DNA from: Ruegeria atlantica
GTDB taxonomy: Bacteria > Pseudomonadota > Alphaproteobacteria > Rhodobacterales > Rhodobacteraceae
Direction: 5' to 3'
NCBI RefSeq assembly: GCF_013033965.1
Contig: NZ_WQFE01000001.1
Span: 620,001-684,000 of the forward strand
DNA length: 64,000 nucleotides
Of the stretch, positions 8,075 through 16,646 are shown in pieces. Position 1 is the first letter of the stretch; every line of letters begins with the position of its first letter. The translations under genes and the position numbers were made by a program. The notes beneath the pieces are model-generated. The model did not search any database. It saw only the letters and a program-made list of their open reading frames with translations, and was not told where the DNA came from.

Positions 8075-11000
8075 ATGACCGATTTGACCGAATTCTGGGC
8101 CCGAGCCCTGCGCACCCATTGGGGGCTTGAGGCCAAGCTGACCCGGCTGGACGGCGAGTATGACCTCAACTTTCTGGTCAAGGCCACAAACGGTCAGGAT
8201 TACGTGATGAAAGTCATGCGTGCGGGTTGCGATCCTGAGCTCATTGACCTTCAGATCAAGGCGCTGAAACACATCGCTGCCGAGGCTCCGGGCTTGCCCT
8301 TCCCCAATGTGCACCCTGACATCAGTGGTGCGCTTCTGCCGGAAATCTCAGGTCTGGATGGACAATCCCGACTAGCTTGGTTGCTCGAATGTCTGCCCGG
8401 CCAATGCTATGCCAAAGCCGCGCCGAAATCTGAAGAACTGATCCTAAAGCTAGGCCGCGTTCTGGGCGCAACCGACCGCGCGTTGGAACGATTTAGCCAT
8501 GACGGGCTGCATCGCCCGGATTTCAAATGGGATCTGATGCGGGCAGGCTGGGTGGCGAATACATTGGGCGTCATTTCCGACCCCACACGACGCGCGCTGC
8601 TTTCCGAAGTATGTGCAGATTTTGACGCAGTTTCGGATCGTCTGGATAGCCTGCCGAAACAAGCCATTCACAACGATGCCAACGACTACAACATTCTTGT
8701 CGAGGGCGGTTTGGGTCAACGACAGACCATCTCTGGCCTGATCGATCTTGGTGACATGTGTGCCGCACCGCGTATCTGCGATCTGGCGATTGCCGGTGCG
8801 TATGTTGTTCTGGACCATCCAAAACCCGAACGGGCGCTGACGGCTTTGGTACGCGGTTATCATGCCGCCAATCGACTGCGCGCTGATGAGGTTGATCTGA
8901 TCTGGCCACTGCTGCGCATGCGGCTGGCGGTGTCAGTTGTGAACTCGACCCTTATGGCAGCAGACAATCCGGACGATCCCTATGTGACCATTAGCCAGGC
9001 CCCAGCTTGGCGATTCCTTGAAAACGATGCGGTGAATGGCGGATTGATGCCCGCCCGGCTGCGCGCCGCTTGCGAGTTACCGGTCACCGACGGAGCTGAA
9101 CGTATCCACGCCTATCTGTCCGAACATCGCGGTCAATTCGCCCAGATGTTCGAGCAGGATCTGAACGACGTTCCGATGGGATCTTTGTCTGTCGAAAACT
9201 CGACCTGGCCCCAGAACCCGTTCCATATGCCGTTGGACGAAGCCGCGCACGTCGGTGAGGAGTTCGGAAAGGGCCTCTGGCTGGGTTACTATAACGAACC
9301 CCGCCTGATCTACGCCGAGCCTGCGTTTCGTAAGGGGCCATGGAAAGCCTCGGACCGTCGGACAGTCCACCTGGCTGTGGACGTGTTCGCACCTGCAGGA
9401 ACCGTGTTGCATTCCCCGATGAGCGGCCGGGTCGAAGCGGTCGAAAACCGGGACGCGCATCTGGACTATGGCGGCGTCGTGATCCTGCATCATGAGACAC
9501 CCGAAGGCGATCCGTTCTATACGCTCTACGGTCATCTGGACCCCGAGGTCTGTGACCGACTGAAACCGGGCGATCCGGTGGCGCAGGGCGCGGCTTTTGC
9601 GCGATTGGGGGATGCTACGCAGAACGGCGGCTGGGCTCCGCATGTGCACTTTCAACTGGCCCTGACAACGGACGGCATGCAGAACGACTGGCCCGGTGTC
9701 GGCGATCCTGACGAAATGGAGTTGTGGCACGCCGTCTGTCCAAACCCTGCGGCCCTGCTGAACCTGCCCGGCGACAAGGTATTCTATCGTCCGACGCACA
9801 AGCAGGCGATCCTGCAAGGGCGGCACGACCATTTCGGCGGGAACCTGAGCCTGACCTATGACGATCCGGTCATGCTGGTACGCGGGTGGAAACACCATCT
9901 GTTCGACGAATGGGGCCGCCCCTATCTGGACGCCTACAACAACGTCCCCCACGTGGGCCACGCACATCCGCGCATTCAAGTCGTCGCGGCGGATCAGCTT
10001 AAGCGGATGAATTCGAACACCCGCTACCTGCACCCGGCGCAGACAGCTTTTGCCGACAAGATTCTGTCCAAGCTGCCGGACCATTTCGAAGTCTGCTTCT
10101 TCGTAAATTCAGGCACCGAAGCCAACGAGTTGGCCTTGCGAATGGCGCGCGCGCATACCGGCGCCAAGGGGATCGTGACGCCTGACCACGGCTATCACGG
10201 CAATACCAACGCGGCGGTGGCGATCTCTGCCTACAAGTTCAACAAAACCGGCGGAATTGGTCAGGCCGATTGGGTCGAGCTGGTCGAAGTCGCAGACGAC
10301 TACCGTGGCTCGTTCAAACGCGACGATCCCGACCGGGCACAGAAATTCGCCGATCTAGTTGATCCGGCTATTGCAGCGTTGTTGGACAAGGGCCAAGGGC
10401 TGGCCGGGTTCATCGCTGAAACCTTCCCGTCGGTTGGCGGCCAGATCATCCCGCCCAAGGGTTATCTGCCCGCAGTCTACAACAAAATTCGTGCTGCTGG
10501 CGGTGTTTGCATTGCTGACGAGGTGCAAACGGGGCTTGGGCGATTGGGCGAACACTATTTTGGTTTTGAACACCAAGGCGCGCTGCCGGACATCGTGGTC
10601 ATGGGCAAACCCATCGGCAACGGCCACCCTCTGGGCGTGCTGGTGACAACAAAAGCCATCGCCGACAGCTTCAACAACGGAATCGAGTTCTTCTCGACCT
10701 TCGGCGGCTCGACCCTGTCTTGCCGGATCGGCAAAGAGGTCCTGGACATCGTCGATGACGAAGGCCTGCAGGACAACGCCCGTGTCATGGGCGCGCGGCT
10801 GATGGACGGGCTTCGTCAAATCGAGGCTGACTTCGGCTGCGTCGGTGACGTGCGCGGCATGGGTTTGTTTCTGGGCGTGGAACTGATCAACCCGGACGGG
10901 TCCGAAGGCACCGAGATCTGCAGTTACGTCAAAAACCGGATGCGCGATCACCGCATCCTGATCGGCAGTGAAGGACCGAAAGACAATATCCTGAAAATCC

Positions 11001-11140
11001 GCCCGCCTTTGACGATTGAGGCTGAAGATGTCGACATGATCCTCTGGATGCTTCGGGATGTTCTGTCCGAGGTCGACGGATACACCCCTGCCCCACCTTG
11101 TGATCATGATCATCATCACGCGGGTTGCGGTTGCTGCTGA
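8075..11140 (+). CDS. APH kinase - M23 peptidase-like - class III aminotransferase fusion
   Basis: One 1021-residue frame joins three enzymes. Residues about 20-300 are an aminoglycoside/homoserine-kinase-like phosphotransferase with H199-N-D201 and the IDLGD metal site at D224. Residues about 420-530 are an M23 LytM-like domain that keeps H432-x3-D436 and H523-V-H525, so its zinc site looks complete. Residues about 590-1005 are a class III PLP aminotransferase with D815 (ADEVQTGLGR) and the Schiff-base lysine K845 (MGKPIGNGH). The family includes phospho-lyases acting on amino-alcohol phosphates, so kinase and lyase/transaminase steps on one amino compound are likely. The last 16 residues (PPCDHDHHHAGCGCC) form a Cys/His-rich tail. 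The peptidase-like domain is unexplained. Confidence 0.92.
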   Translation: MTDLTEFWARALRTHWGLEAKLTRLDGEYDLNFLVKATNGQDYVMKVMRAGCDPELIDLQIKALKHIAAEAPGLPFPNVHPDISGALLPEISGLDGQSRLAWLLECLPGQCYAKAAPKSEELILKLGRVLGATDRALERFSHDGLHRPDFKWDLMRAGWVANTLGVISDPTRRALLSEVCADFDAVSDRLDSLPKQAIHNDANDYNILVEGGLGQRQTISGLIDLGDMCAAPRICDLAIAGAYVVLDHPKPERALTALVRGYHAANRLRADEVDLIWPLLRMRLAVSVVNSTLMAADNPDDPYVTISQAPAWRFLENDAVNGGLMPARLRAACELPVTDGAERIHAYLSEHRGQFAQMFEQDLNDVPMGSLSVENSTWPQNPFHMPLDEAAHVGEEFGKGLWLGYYNEPRLIYAEPAFRKGPWKASDRRTVHLAVDVFAPAGTVLHSPMSGRVEAVENRDAHLDYGGVVILHHETPEGDPFYTLYGHLDPEVCDRLKPGDPVAQGAAFARLGDATQNGGWAPHVHFQLALTTDGMQNDWPGVGDPDEMELWHAVCPNPAALLNLPGDKVFYRPTHKQAILQGRHDHFGGNLSLTYDDPVMLVRGWKHHLFDEWGRPYLDAYNNVPHVGHAHPRIQVVAADQLKRMNSNTRYLHPAQTAFADKILSKLPDHFEVCFFVNSGTEANELALRMARAHTGAKGIVTPDHGYHGNTNAAVAISAYKFNKTGGIGQADWVELVEVADDYRGSFKRDDPDRAQKFADLVDPAIAALLDKGQGLAGFIAETFPSVGGQIIPPKGYLPAVYNKIRAAGGVCIADEVQTGLGRLGEHYFGFEHQGALPDIVVMGKPIGNGHPLGVLVTTKAIADSFNNGIEFFSTFGGSTLSCRIGKEVLDIVDDEGLQDNARVMGARLMDGLRQIEADFGCVGDVRGMGLFLGVELINPDGSEGTEICSYVKNRMRDHRILIGSEGPKDNILKIRPPLTIEAEDVDMILWMLRDVLSEVDGYTPAPPCDHDHHHAGCGCC

Positions 11141-11145
11141 AAATC

Positions 11146-11174
11146 AAAGCCCAGGCTCAAGGAGCCGGGGCTTT
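11146..11174. terminator. Bidirectional terminator hairpin
   Basis: AAAGCCC-A-GGCTC (11146-11158) pairs with GAGCC-G-GGGCTTT (11162-11174) around an AAG loop, a 12-pair stem with one mismatch. It lies between the stop of the fusion gene and the stop of the leftward gene at 11190. The outer A/T pairs give T-rich exits in both directions (TTGATTTTC on the minus strand). Confidence 0.75.
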
Positions 11175-11189
11175 GAACCTGCCTGCTGC

Positions 11190-11666
11190 CTAGTGCAGCA
11201 CGGCCGAGGGGGTATGGTGTCCGGTTGTCGGCAATGGCACCGATGCAGTCATCCGGCGCAGCGCCATGCCAAGCTCTTCTGACAATGATGCCAATGCGGG
11301 GGCAAAATCTGGTCGGACAATTAATGTCGCCATCATCATCGCATCTTCACGAGCGCCTTCCGAAGCCGCGCCGATCATCTGCGCAAAGCAGTTCTCATCC
11401 GCACCCAGGCAAGAACAGCTCAGCCCGTGCCGCACTAAAGGACGGCGACCGTGATGGGCACACAAACCGCACAGACGGTCCAGTGTCATCATTGCGGCGC
11501 GCCCTTGATCCAGACCGAGGGCGATTTCGAAATCGCTGGCGGCATTCGCGCGCGCCTCGGGGCTTTCGCTCCACAGACGCAGATACATCACGGCACCGGC
11601 TTCGATCGGGCTAAGGTCGGACAGTCGCCCGACGGCGGCCCCACCGCGTGAAGAATGCGTGCTCAT
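11190..11666 (-). CDS. Uncharacterised protein following hemP
   Basis: A 158-residue, mainly helical protein without signal peptide or membrane helix. A Cys cluster is visible in the middle (RLCGLCAHHGRRPL and GLSCSCLGADENCF), which may bind a metal or cluster. Its start overlaps the hemP stop as ATGA, so the two are translationally coupled. No family was recognised with certainty. Because HemP proteins are regulatory or accessory in haem/iron uptake, and the Cys motif could bind iron, a haem/iron-linked role is a guess from context. Confidence 0.75.
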   Translation of the reverse strand: MSTHSSRGGAAVGRLSDLSPIEAGAVMYLRLWSESPEARANAASDFEIALGLDQGRAAMMTLDRLCGLCAHHGRRPLVRHGLSCSCLGADENCFAQMIGAASEGAREDAMMMATLIVRPDFAPALASLSEELGMALRRMTASVPLPTTGHHTPSAVLH

Positions 11667-11833
11667 TTCGTCAGGATCAGCTTACCGGCGCGTGTGATAC
11701 GCAGCGTATAAAGTTGGTCGCCCAATTCGATATGGGCCAGGTTGCCGCCCTTTGTCAGATCTTCGGCCTTATGTGCCGGAAGCATGGACACAGCGTAGGA
11801 CTGGCTGGGATTCGGGTTCTGCACATTCATCAT
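11663..11833 (-). CDS. hemP: Hemin uptake protein HemP
   Basis: The frame encodes 56 residues. Its second half, with LTKGGNLAHIELGDQLYTL and RITRAGKLILTK at the end, matches the HemP/HmuP family, whose hallmark is a C terminus reading YxLRxTRxGKLILTK. A start at 11833 or the adjacent ATG at 11830 is possible; CTGGAG lies just upstream. The stop overlaps the next gene by four bases. HemP-type proteins accompany haem receptor and transporter genes and are usually iron-controlled; here no receptor is seen nearby. A palindrome at 11931 may be the control site. Confidence 0.85.
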   Translation of the reverse strand: MMNVQNPNPSQSYAVSMLPAHKAEDLTKGGNLAHIELGDQLYTLRITRAGKLILTK

Positions 11834-11930
11834 GACAACTCCAGTAGGTTCTCGGGCGAAGGGCCTTAATTTGTTCGCGCTTTCAACAATATGGCTGACC
11901 CGAACTGGGTTGGCTGAGGGGGTCTTATCG

Positions 11931-11943
11931 TTAATCTGATTAA
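11931..11943. promoter_or_regulatory. Perfect palindrome upstream of hemP
   Basis: TTAATCTGATTAA is a perfect 6-1-6 inverted repeat about 100 bases upstream of the hemP start, inside the divergent hemP-gph spacer (11834-12056). Position suggests an operator, perhaps for an iron regulator, but I do not recognise it as a Fur, Irr or RirA site. Confidence 0.4.
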
Positions 11944-12056
11944 TTTAGTCAGGTATGTCAACCCAATTCCGTTGAAAGTGCGTCCGGAGTGTGATTGCGC
12001 AAGGATTCCATGCAGGTTAGGTCTGACTCACACTCAAATTAGCGGCAGGGAAACCG

Positions 12057-12731
12057 ATGAGCGCGACAATCATGTTCGACCTTGATGGAACACTGGTGGA
12101 TAGCCTTCCGGACATCGCAGCGGCGGCCAACCGGACTTTAGGGGATATTGGCGTCGCGCCCCTGCCGGAAAGCACGATCAAGCAATTCGTGGGCAATGGC
12201 TTGCAAAAACTGGTCGAACGCATGATCCGTCATCACGACCTGCCGATCGAGCGGCATGGCGAACTGACTAAGCTGACATTGGCCCATTACTCTGCCGCTT
12301 CCAGCAAGAAGACGATTCCCTACCCCGGCGTCCCGCAGGCGCTGACAGAACTGCGCGATATGGGCTGCGTTTTGGGCGTGTGTACCAATAAACCCGAATC
12401 TCCGGCGCGCCATATTCTGGAAGCACTGGATCTGGCGCATCACTTCGAAGCTGTGGTTGGCGGTGACACATTGCCCGTGCGCAAACCCGACCCGGCGCAT
12501 CTGGAGGCGAGCTTCAACGCGGTCACACCCACAGGACCCCGCCTTTATGTCGGAGACAGCGAGGTGGATGCGGAAACGGCACGTCGCGCCAATGTGCCCT
12601 TCCTGTTGTTTTCTGAGGGGTATCGAAAAACACCAGTGGAAGAGATCCCTCACAGCTTTAGCTATGACGACACACATAAATTGCCTGAACTTGTTATAGA
12701 AGCATTGCAGGGTTTGGGGAAAACAGCCTGA
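12057..12731 (+). CDS. gph: Phosphoglycolate phosphatase (HAD family)
   Basis: This 224-residue HAD hydrolase has the nucleophile motif FDLDGTLVDSLPDIAAA near residue 7, motif II (LGVCTNKP), the lysine in VRKPDPAHLEA and the motif IV acidic pair in YVGDSEVDAETA. The sequence after motif I (NRTLGDIGVAPLPESTIKQFVG) is typical of Gph, which removes 2-phosphoglycolate formed by oxygenation reactions or DNA repair. Length is normal. It is divergent from hemP and monocistronic here. Other HAD phosphatases share the fold, so the substrate call is good but not certain. Confidence 0.88.
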   Translation: MSATIMFDLDGTLVDSLPDIAAAANRTLGDIGVAPLPESTIKQFVGNGLQKLVERMIRHHDLPIERHGELTKLTLAHYSAASSKKTIPYPGVPQALTELRDMGCVLGVCTNKPESPARHILEALDLAHHFEAVVGGDTLPVRKPDPAHLEASFNAVTPTGPRLYVGDSEVDAETARRANVPFLLFSEGYRKTPVEEIPHSFSYDDTHKLPELVIEALQGLGKTA

Positions 12732-13072
12732 AAATCGCCAGAGAAGGATTTGCAAAAGGCGGTTGAGGGGCCGGCCGAGGGGGTAAGTAGCCAGCCCCTC
12801 ATCGGGGAAAAGTGGTATTGTCCGCAGAATCTCCTTGGATGATTCAAAGTTAACGAATCGGCCTGTTTTCAGGTATTGGGGGTTTCCCGTAGACGACGAT
12901 AAACACTTGAAATTGTGTTTAATTTTTTTGCAGCATCACATGAAAAAACGGAAAATAACGTTTCACCGCGCAATTGCCCCTAAGAATCGTAAATCAAAAG
13001 CGCGGCTAGACGCTATTCCGAGCACCACCAACGCTCGAACACCGGCCGGCTTCCTCAGGAAATGCTCTGCGT
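12732..13072. other. Gene-free AT-rich spacer
   Basis: No supported gene was found. The stretch from about 12830 to 12980 is clearly richer in A/T than its surroundings (for example runs of A and T near 12915-12960), as expected of decayed or foreign DNA. It adjoins a gene remnant at 13073. Confidence 0.5.
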
Positions 13073-13250
13073 TTATTGACCGATAAGTGTGACGCCGGAT
13101 TGCACCGTGTTCTTACCCAAGGTCAGGTTCTGAAAGCCGTTATACGCTCCGCCATCCAGCCCCAGAATCTGCAGCGATACACACGCATAGCCGTGGCGAT
13201 ATTCGATTTTGGAAGTCAAAAACCTTTGGGCGCTACTGTGGAGCTGTCAA
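13073..13250 (-). pseudogene. C-terminal remnant of an unidentified gene
   Basis: On the minus strand an open stretch of about 55 codons without a start ends in TAA at 13073. It reads like real protein near its end: LQILGLDGGAYNGFQNL then TLGKNTVQSGVTLIGQ. A TGA interrupts the frame just upstream (about 13235). The source family was not recognised. It lies between gph and the DUF3299 gene in a region with other decayed material. Confidence 0.35.
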
Positions 13251-13359
13251 ACCGTTGCCGGGTTCTAGTGCCGCCTAAACGGGTGAAGGTCCCGACAGCC
13301 CGTTCGCCACAACGCTGCTTGCGCAAACAAAAGACACAAGGGCGGCAATCAACAGCATG

Positions 13360-14124
13360 TCATTCGGACGCCTTAACGCCTCCGGTCTTGCGACTACCTG
13401 CTGCGCGAAGGCGATCCACAACGCCTTGCGTCCATTCAGGACCGTTACCGCGAGTCGCCAGCGTCTCGACGTTATCGGCATCCAACAGAAAGGTTGCGCG
13501 CATGGGCATCAAGCCATCCACAACCATCATACTTTGATCCGACGGATCAATGGTCAGTTTTCCGGTCAGCCGCACGGGCTCGTGGAAGTAGCTGGGGGTC
13601 CAGCCCCCGTTCAGCCGCACCCGTATCATCTGGTTCGGCGGCGGCGGAGGCATATGGCTGCACATTCCCCGTTCCGGCACCAGGTAGGCCACAGGCCTTC
13701 CATCCGCATCTTCCGGTGCCGGAATCGCGAACCCTGAGAGCGTGATTGTCTGACCGTCGATATGCGGGTTGCCTGCCGTTGCGGCCGTTGTGCGGCGGTC
13801 GATCACGGTTTGACGCTGATCCAGCAACCAGTCGATATCAATCCCATCCTCCCCGAGAGCGTCTTCCGTCTCGGTCAAAAGCTCCTGCCATTTGTGACGT
13901 TCCTCTGCGCTGCCGACATCCTGCTGCAGCCTGCTGCGCATTCGCACCACGAGAAGAACGTCGTCAAACTGTTCCGGCTTAAGGTCCCGGTATGGATCTT
14001 CGAAGATTTGAACCGACGGGTCCGGCAAATCAGACCAATCAAGCACAACGCCCGGAGCCGCCATCGCAGCAGGACCGGCCAAAGCCAGAGCAACCACCAT
14101 GACAATCCGATACAAGGTTTTCAT
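13360..14124 (-). CDS. DUF3299 exported protein
   Basis: A 254-residue protein with a signal peptide (MKTLYRIVMVVALALAGPAA, cleavage near AMA-AP), so it is probably periplasmic. The DUF3299 core is seen as ITLSGFAIPAPED, YLVPERGMCSHMPPPPPNQM and VRLTGKLTI; the CSHMPPPPPNQ loop with its Cys and His is the family's most conserved part. ATG 14124 was chosen over one 13 codons upstream, since GGAGAG precedes it and the signal peptide then starts properly. The function of DUF3299 is unknown; homologues often sit near ABC exporters, but none is seen here. Confidence 0.85.
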   Translation of the reverse strand: MKTLYRIVMVVALALAGPAAMAAPGVVLDWSDLPDPSVQIFEDPYRDLKPEQFDDVLLVVRMRSRLQQDVGSAEERHKWQELLTETEDALGEDGIDIDWLLDQRQTVIDRRTTAATAGNPHIDGQTITLSGFAIPAPEDADGRPVAYLVPERGMCSHMPPPPPNQMIRVRLNGGWTPSYFHEPVRLTGKLTIDPSDQSMMVVDGLMPMRATFLLDADNVETLATRGNGPEWTQGVVDRLRAAGSRKTGGVKASE

Positions 14125-14169
14125 CTTCGCTCTCCGCCACATCGCCCGGTTCGGTGCATCCACCGTAAA

Positions 14170-14385
14170 TCACTCCAACGTGTTTTTGTAGATGACACCG
14201 TCTTTCACTTTCAAGCGAATGGTTTCCGGGCTTTCTGGCCGCGCGTCTGCGCCAAACTTCTGATCCCGGTGCCCACGACTAAGAATTCCTCAAGCGGGTT
14301 GCAGTCGATCAGCACACTGGCATTCTCGATACGCTGTTCATACAAGCCATCAAACCATATGCCTGCCATCCAAACGAGTTTTCCG
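14170..14385 (-). pseudogene. Frameshifted C-terminal remnant of an amidohydrolase
   Basis: Two overlapping frames together give the end of an amidohydrolase. The first reads RIENASVLIDCNPLEEFLVV, matching the usual ADLLLVDGNPLED segment. After a shift the second reads DQKFGADARPESPETIRL then KVKDGVIYKNTLE and a TGA at 14170-14172, matching the usual C-terminal MKDGxIYKNTL. The rest of the gene is missing and a Cys replaces the Gly of the DGNPLE motif. It is a decayed 3' end; the lost gene would have been on the same strand as the DUF3299 gene. Confidence 0.65.
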
Positions 14386-14553
14386 CACTAGTGCCCGTGG
14401 TCTGGTCGTCAATTTGCTGAACCGTGTCGGAAGCAGTCAAATCTCACACAAGCTTCCCAATTAGCATAACCTCAACAAAAAGCATCGCCGTGAGCCGGTG
14501 GCCTATGCCTAACGCAGCGTCCAAACTGGTGGTGTGACCGGAGGGAATTGATC

Positions 14554-16581
14554 GTGGCAGGTTTACTGGATCCATTTCAACTCAGACACCTGACGCTGCG
14601 CAATCGTATCGTCAGCACGTCCCATGCACCCAACTACGTCGAAGACGGCCACCCGCGCGAACGCTACAGACTGTATCACGAAGAGAAGGCCAAGGGCGGC
14701 GTAGCCCTGACCATGATTGGTGGATCAACCAACATCGCCCCTGACAGCCCATCGGTTTTCGGCCAGCTCTATGCCGGTGACGACAGCATCATCCCATGGT
14801 TCCGGAACCTGACGGATGGCGTTCACATGCATGGGGCAGCGGTCATGTGCCAGATCACCCATATGGGACGCCGAACCGCCTGGGATGACGGGCATTGGCT
14901 GCCGGTTCTGGCGCCGTCCGGCATCCGCGAACGCGCGCATCGTGCGTTTCCGAAGGTGATGGAGCAAGAGGATATTGATCGCGTGGTTGGCGATTTTGCG
15001 GCAGCGGCGCGACGCTGTCAGAAAGGCGGGTTTGATGGGGTCGAGCTGTTGTCCCACTCTCATCTTCTGGGTCAGTTTCTGTCACCGCTCACCAACAGGC
15101 GCAACGACGACTATGGGGGAACACTGGAAAACCGAATGCGCCTGACCATGCAGGTACTGGATGCTGTGCGCGCAACGGTCGGCCCCGACTTCATCCTGTC
15201 CATGCGCATCACCGGCGATGAGCTGACCGAAGGCGGGCTGACCGCCGAAGACTGTATCGCCGCCGCCCAGATGCTGGAAGACAGCGGCCATGTCGACCTG
15301 CTCAATATCCTTGCAGGAGCACCCTATAGTGATCTTGGCCTTGCCGAATGGGTGCGGCCTATGGGCCTGCCGGCCGCGCCCCATATCACCGTGGCCGGGC
15401 AGATCAGGGAAGCCATCAATCTGCCAATCCTGCACGCAGGAGGCATCGCCGATATTGCAACAGCCCGTCACGCCATCTCGGAAGGCCACGTCGACCTAGT
15501 GGGCATGACCCGCGCGCAAATGGCCGATCCCTATCTGGTCGCAAAGCTTACGCGCGGCCAAGAGGAACGTATCCGCCCCTGTGTTGGCCTTGGATATTGC
15601 GTGGATCGGGTCAATCAGGGCAAACCCGCCGTATGCGGGCACAACGCGGCCACCGGGCGGGAGCAAACCTTGCCCCATATCATCCAGGTCAGCGAAACGC
15701 GCCGGAAAGTGGTTGTCGTCGGTGGTGGCCCGGGCGGCTTGGAAGCTGCGCGAGTCAGCGCCTTGCGCGGACACGAAGTAGTTCTGTTCGAAGCCTCAGG
15801 CAGGTTGGGTGGGCAGCTTGTACTTGCCTGCAAGGGCAAGACCCGACGGCAGGTTTGGGGCGCAGCCGATTGGTTGATTTCCGAAGTGACCAATCTTGCC
15901 GTCGGCATTCGCCTGAACACTTTCGCCGAAGCCGCTGATATTCTCACCGAGGAACCGGATGTGGTCATTGTTGCGACGGGCGGCTGGCCCGGACCGTTGG
16001 ATATTCCGGGCGGAGATCTGGCGTTATCAAGCTGGGACGTGCTGTCCGGAGAAGCGCGCGTCTCGGGCGATGTGCTGTTGTTTGACGAGGTCGGTGATCA
16101 CCCCACCGCGGTTACGGCCGACATGCTGGCGGGCACGGGCCACCGCGTCGAACTTGTAACCCCGGACCGGGCGCTTCTGCATGATCTCGGCCCAACGACC
16201 TCTGCCGTCGCCCTGCGTGATCTGGCGAGCAACGGGGTCACGTTCAGCTGCCTTCATGAGCTCCACACACTGACCCGAGACGGAAACCGGGTGCGGGCCT
16301 ATCTGCGCCATATTTTAACGGGTGAACTTACCGAGCGTCTTGTCGACCATGTGATCGTCGAGCATGGTTTAACTCCGATGGATGGGCTATTTCATGAACT
16401 CAAACCGCGCTCACGCAATCTTGGGCAAATCGATCACGACGCGCTGATCAATGGAGCGTTTCCGCTTAGGGACGAACAACAATCCGGCGCGTTCTACTTA
16501 GCTCGGATCGGTGACGCGGTCACAGGCCGCAACATGCACGCTGCCATTCTTGATGCCTTGCGTATTTGTCACTTGGTCTGA
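14554..16581 (+). CDS. NADH:flavin oxidoreductase, old-yellow-enzyme/TMADH type
   Basis: The protein has 675 residues: an FMN-binding TIM barrel (about 1-350), a cysteine region, and a C-terminal FAD/NAD-binding part with GGGPGGLEAA near residue 392. This is the layout of 2,4-dienoyl-CoA reductase, trimethylamine and histamine dehydrogenases. The 4Fe-4S motif is altered: CVGLGYC-x11-C has Leu where the second Cys of CIGC usually stands. GTG 14554 is the chosen start, eight bases after GGAGGG; a TTG two codons earlier is too close. The gene stands alone. The substrate, perhaps a methylated amine or enone, is not evident. Confidence 0.88.
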   Translation: MAGLLDPFQLRHLTLRNRIVSTSHAPNYVEDGHPRERYRLYHEEKAKGGVALTMIGGSTNIAPDSPSVFGQLYAGDDSIIPWFRNLTDGVHMHGAAVMCQITHMGRRTAWDDGHWLPVLAPSGIRERAHRAFPKVMEQEDIDRVVGDFAAAARRCQKGGFDGVELLSHSHLLGQFLSPLTNRRNDDYGGTLENRMRLTMQVLDAVRATVGPDFILSMRITGDELTEGGLTAEDCIAAAQMLEDSGHVDLLNILAGAPYSDLGLAEWVRPMGLPAAPHITVAGQIREAINLPILHAGGIADIATARHAISEGHVDLVGMTRAQMADPYLVAKLTRGQEERIRPCVGLGYCVDRVNQGKPAVCGHNAATGREQTLPHIIQVSETRRKVVVVGGGPGGLEAARVSALRGHEVVLFEASGRLGGQLVLACKGKTRRQVWGAADWLISEVTNLAVGIRLNTFAEAADILTEEPDVVIVATGGWPGPLDIPGGDLALSSWDVLSGEARVSGDVLLFDEVGDHPTAVTADMLAGTGHRVELVTPDRALLHDLGPTTSAVALRDLASNGVTFSCLHELHTLTRDGNRVRAYLRHILTGELTERLVDHVIVEHGLTPMDGLFHELKPRSRNLGQIDHDALINGAFPLRDEQQSGAFYLARIGDAVTGRNMHAAILDALRICHLV

Positions 16582-16646
16582 GTGTACCCCGCCGTCATCG
16601 CATCGATGTGAGGGAAGTGAGAAATCGGGCAAAGCGCGGCACATGG

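Noticed and set aside
6818..8314. A 498-codon open frame on the minus strand across cueR and the hydroxyacid dehydrogenase gene
   Set aside because: It is antisense to two well-supported genes, shows no family features, and is explained by high GC content.
12835..13086. An 83-codon rightward frame
   Set aside because: It lies in AT-rich decayed DNA, lacks a ribosome site and resembles no family.
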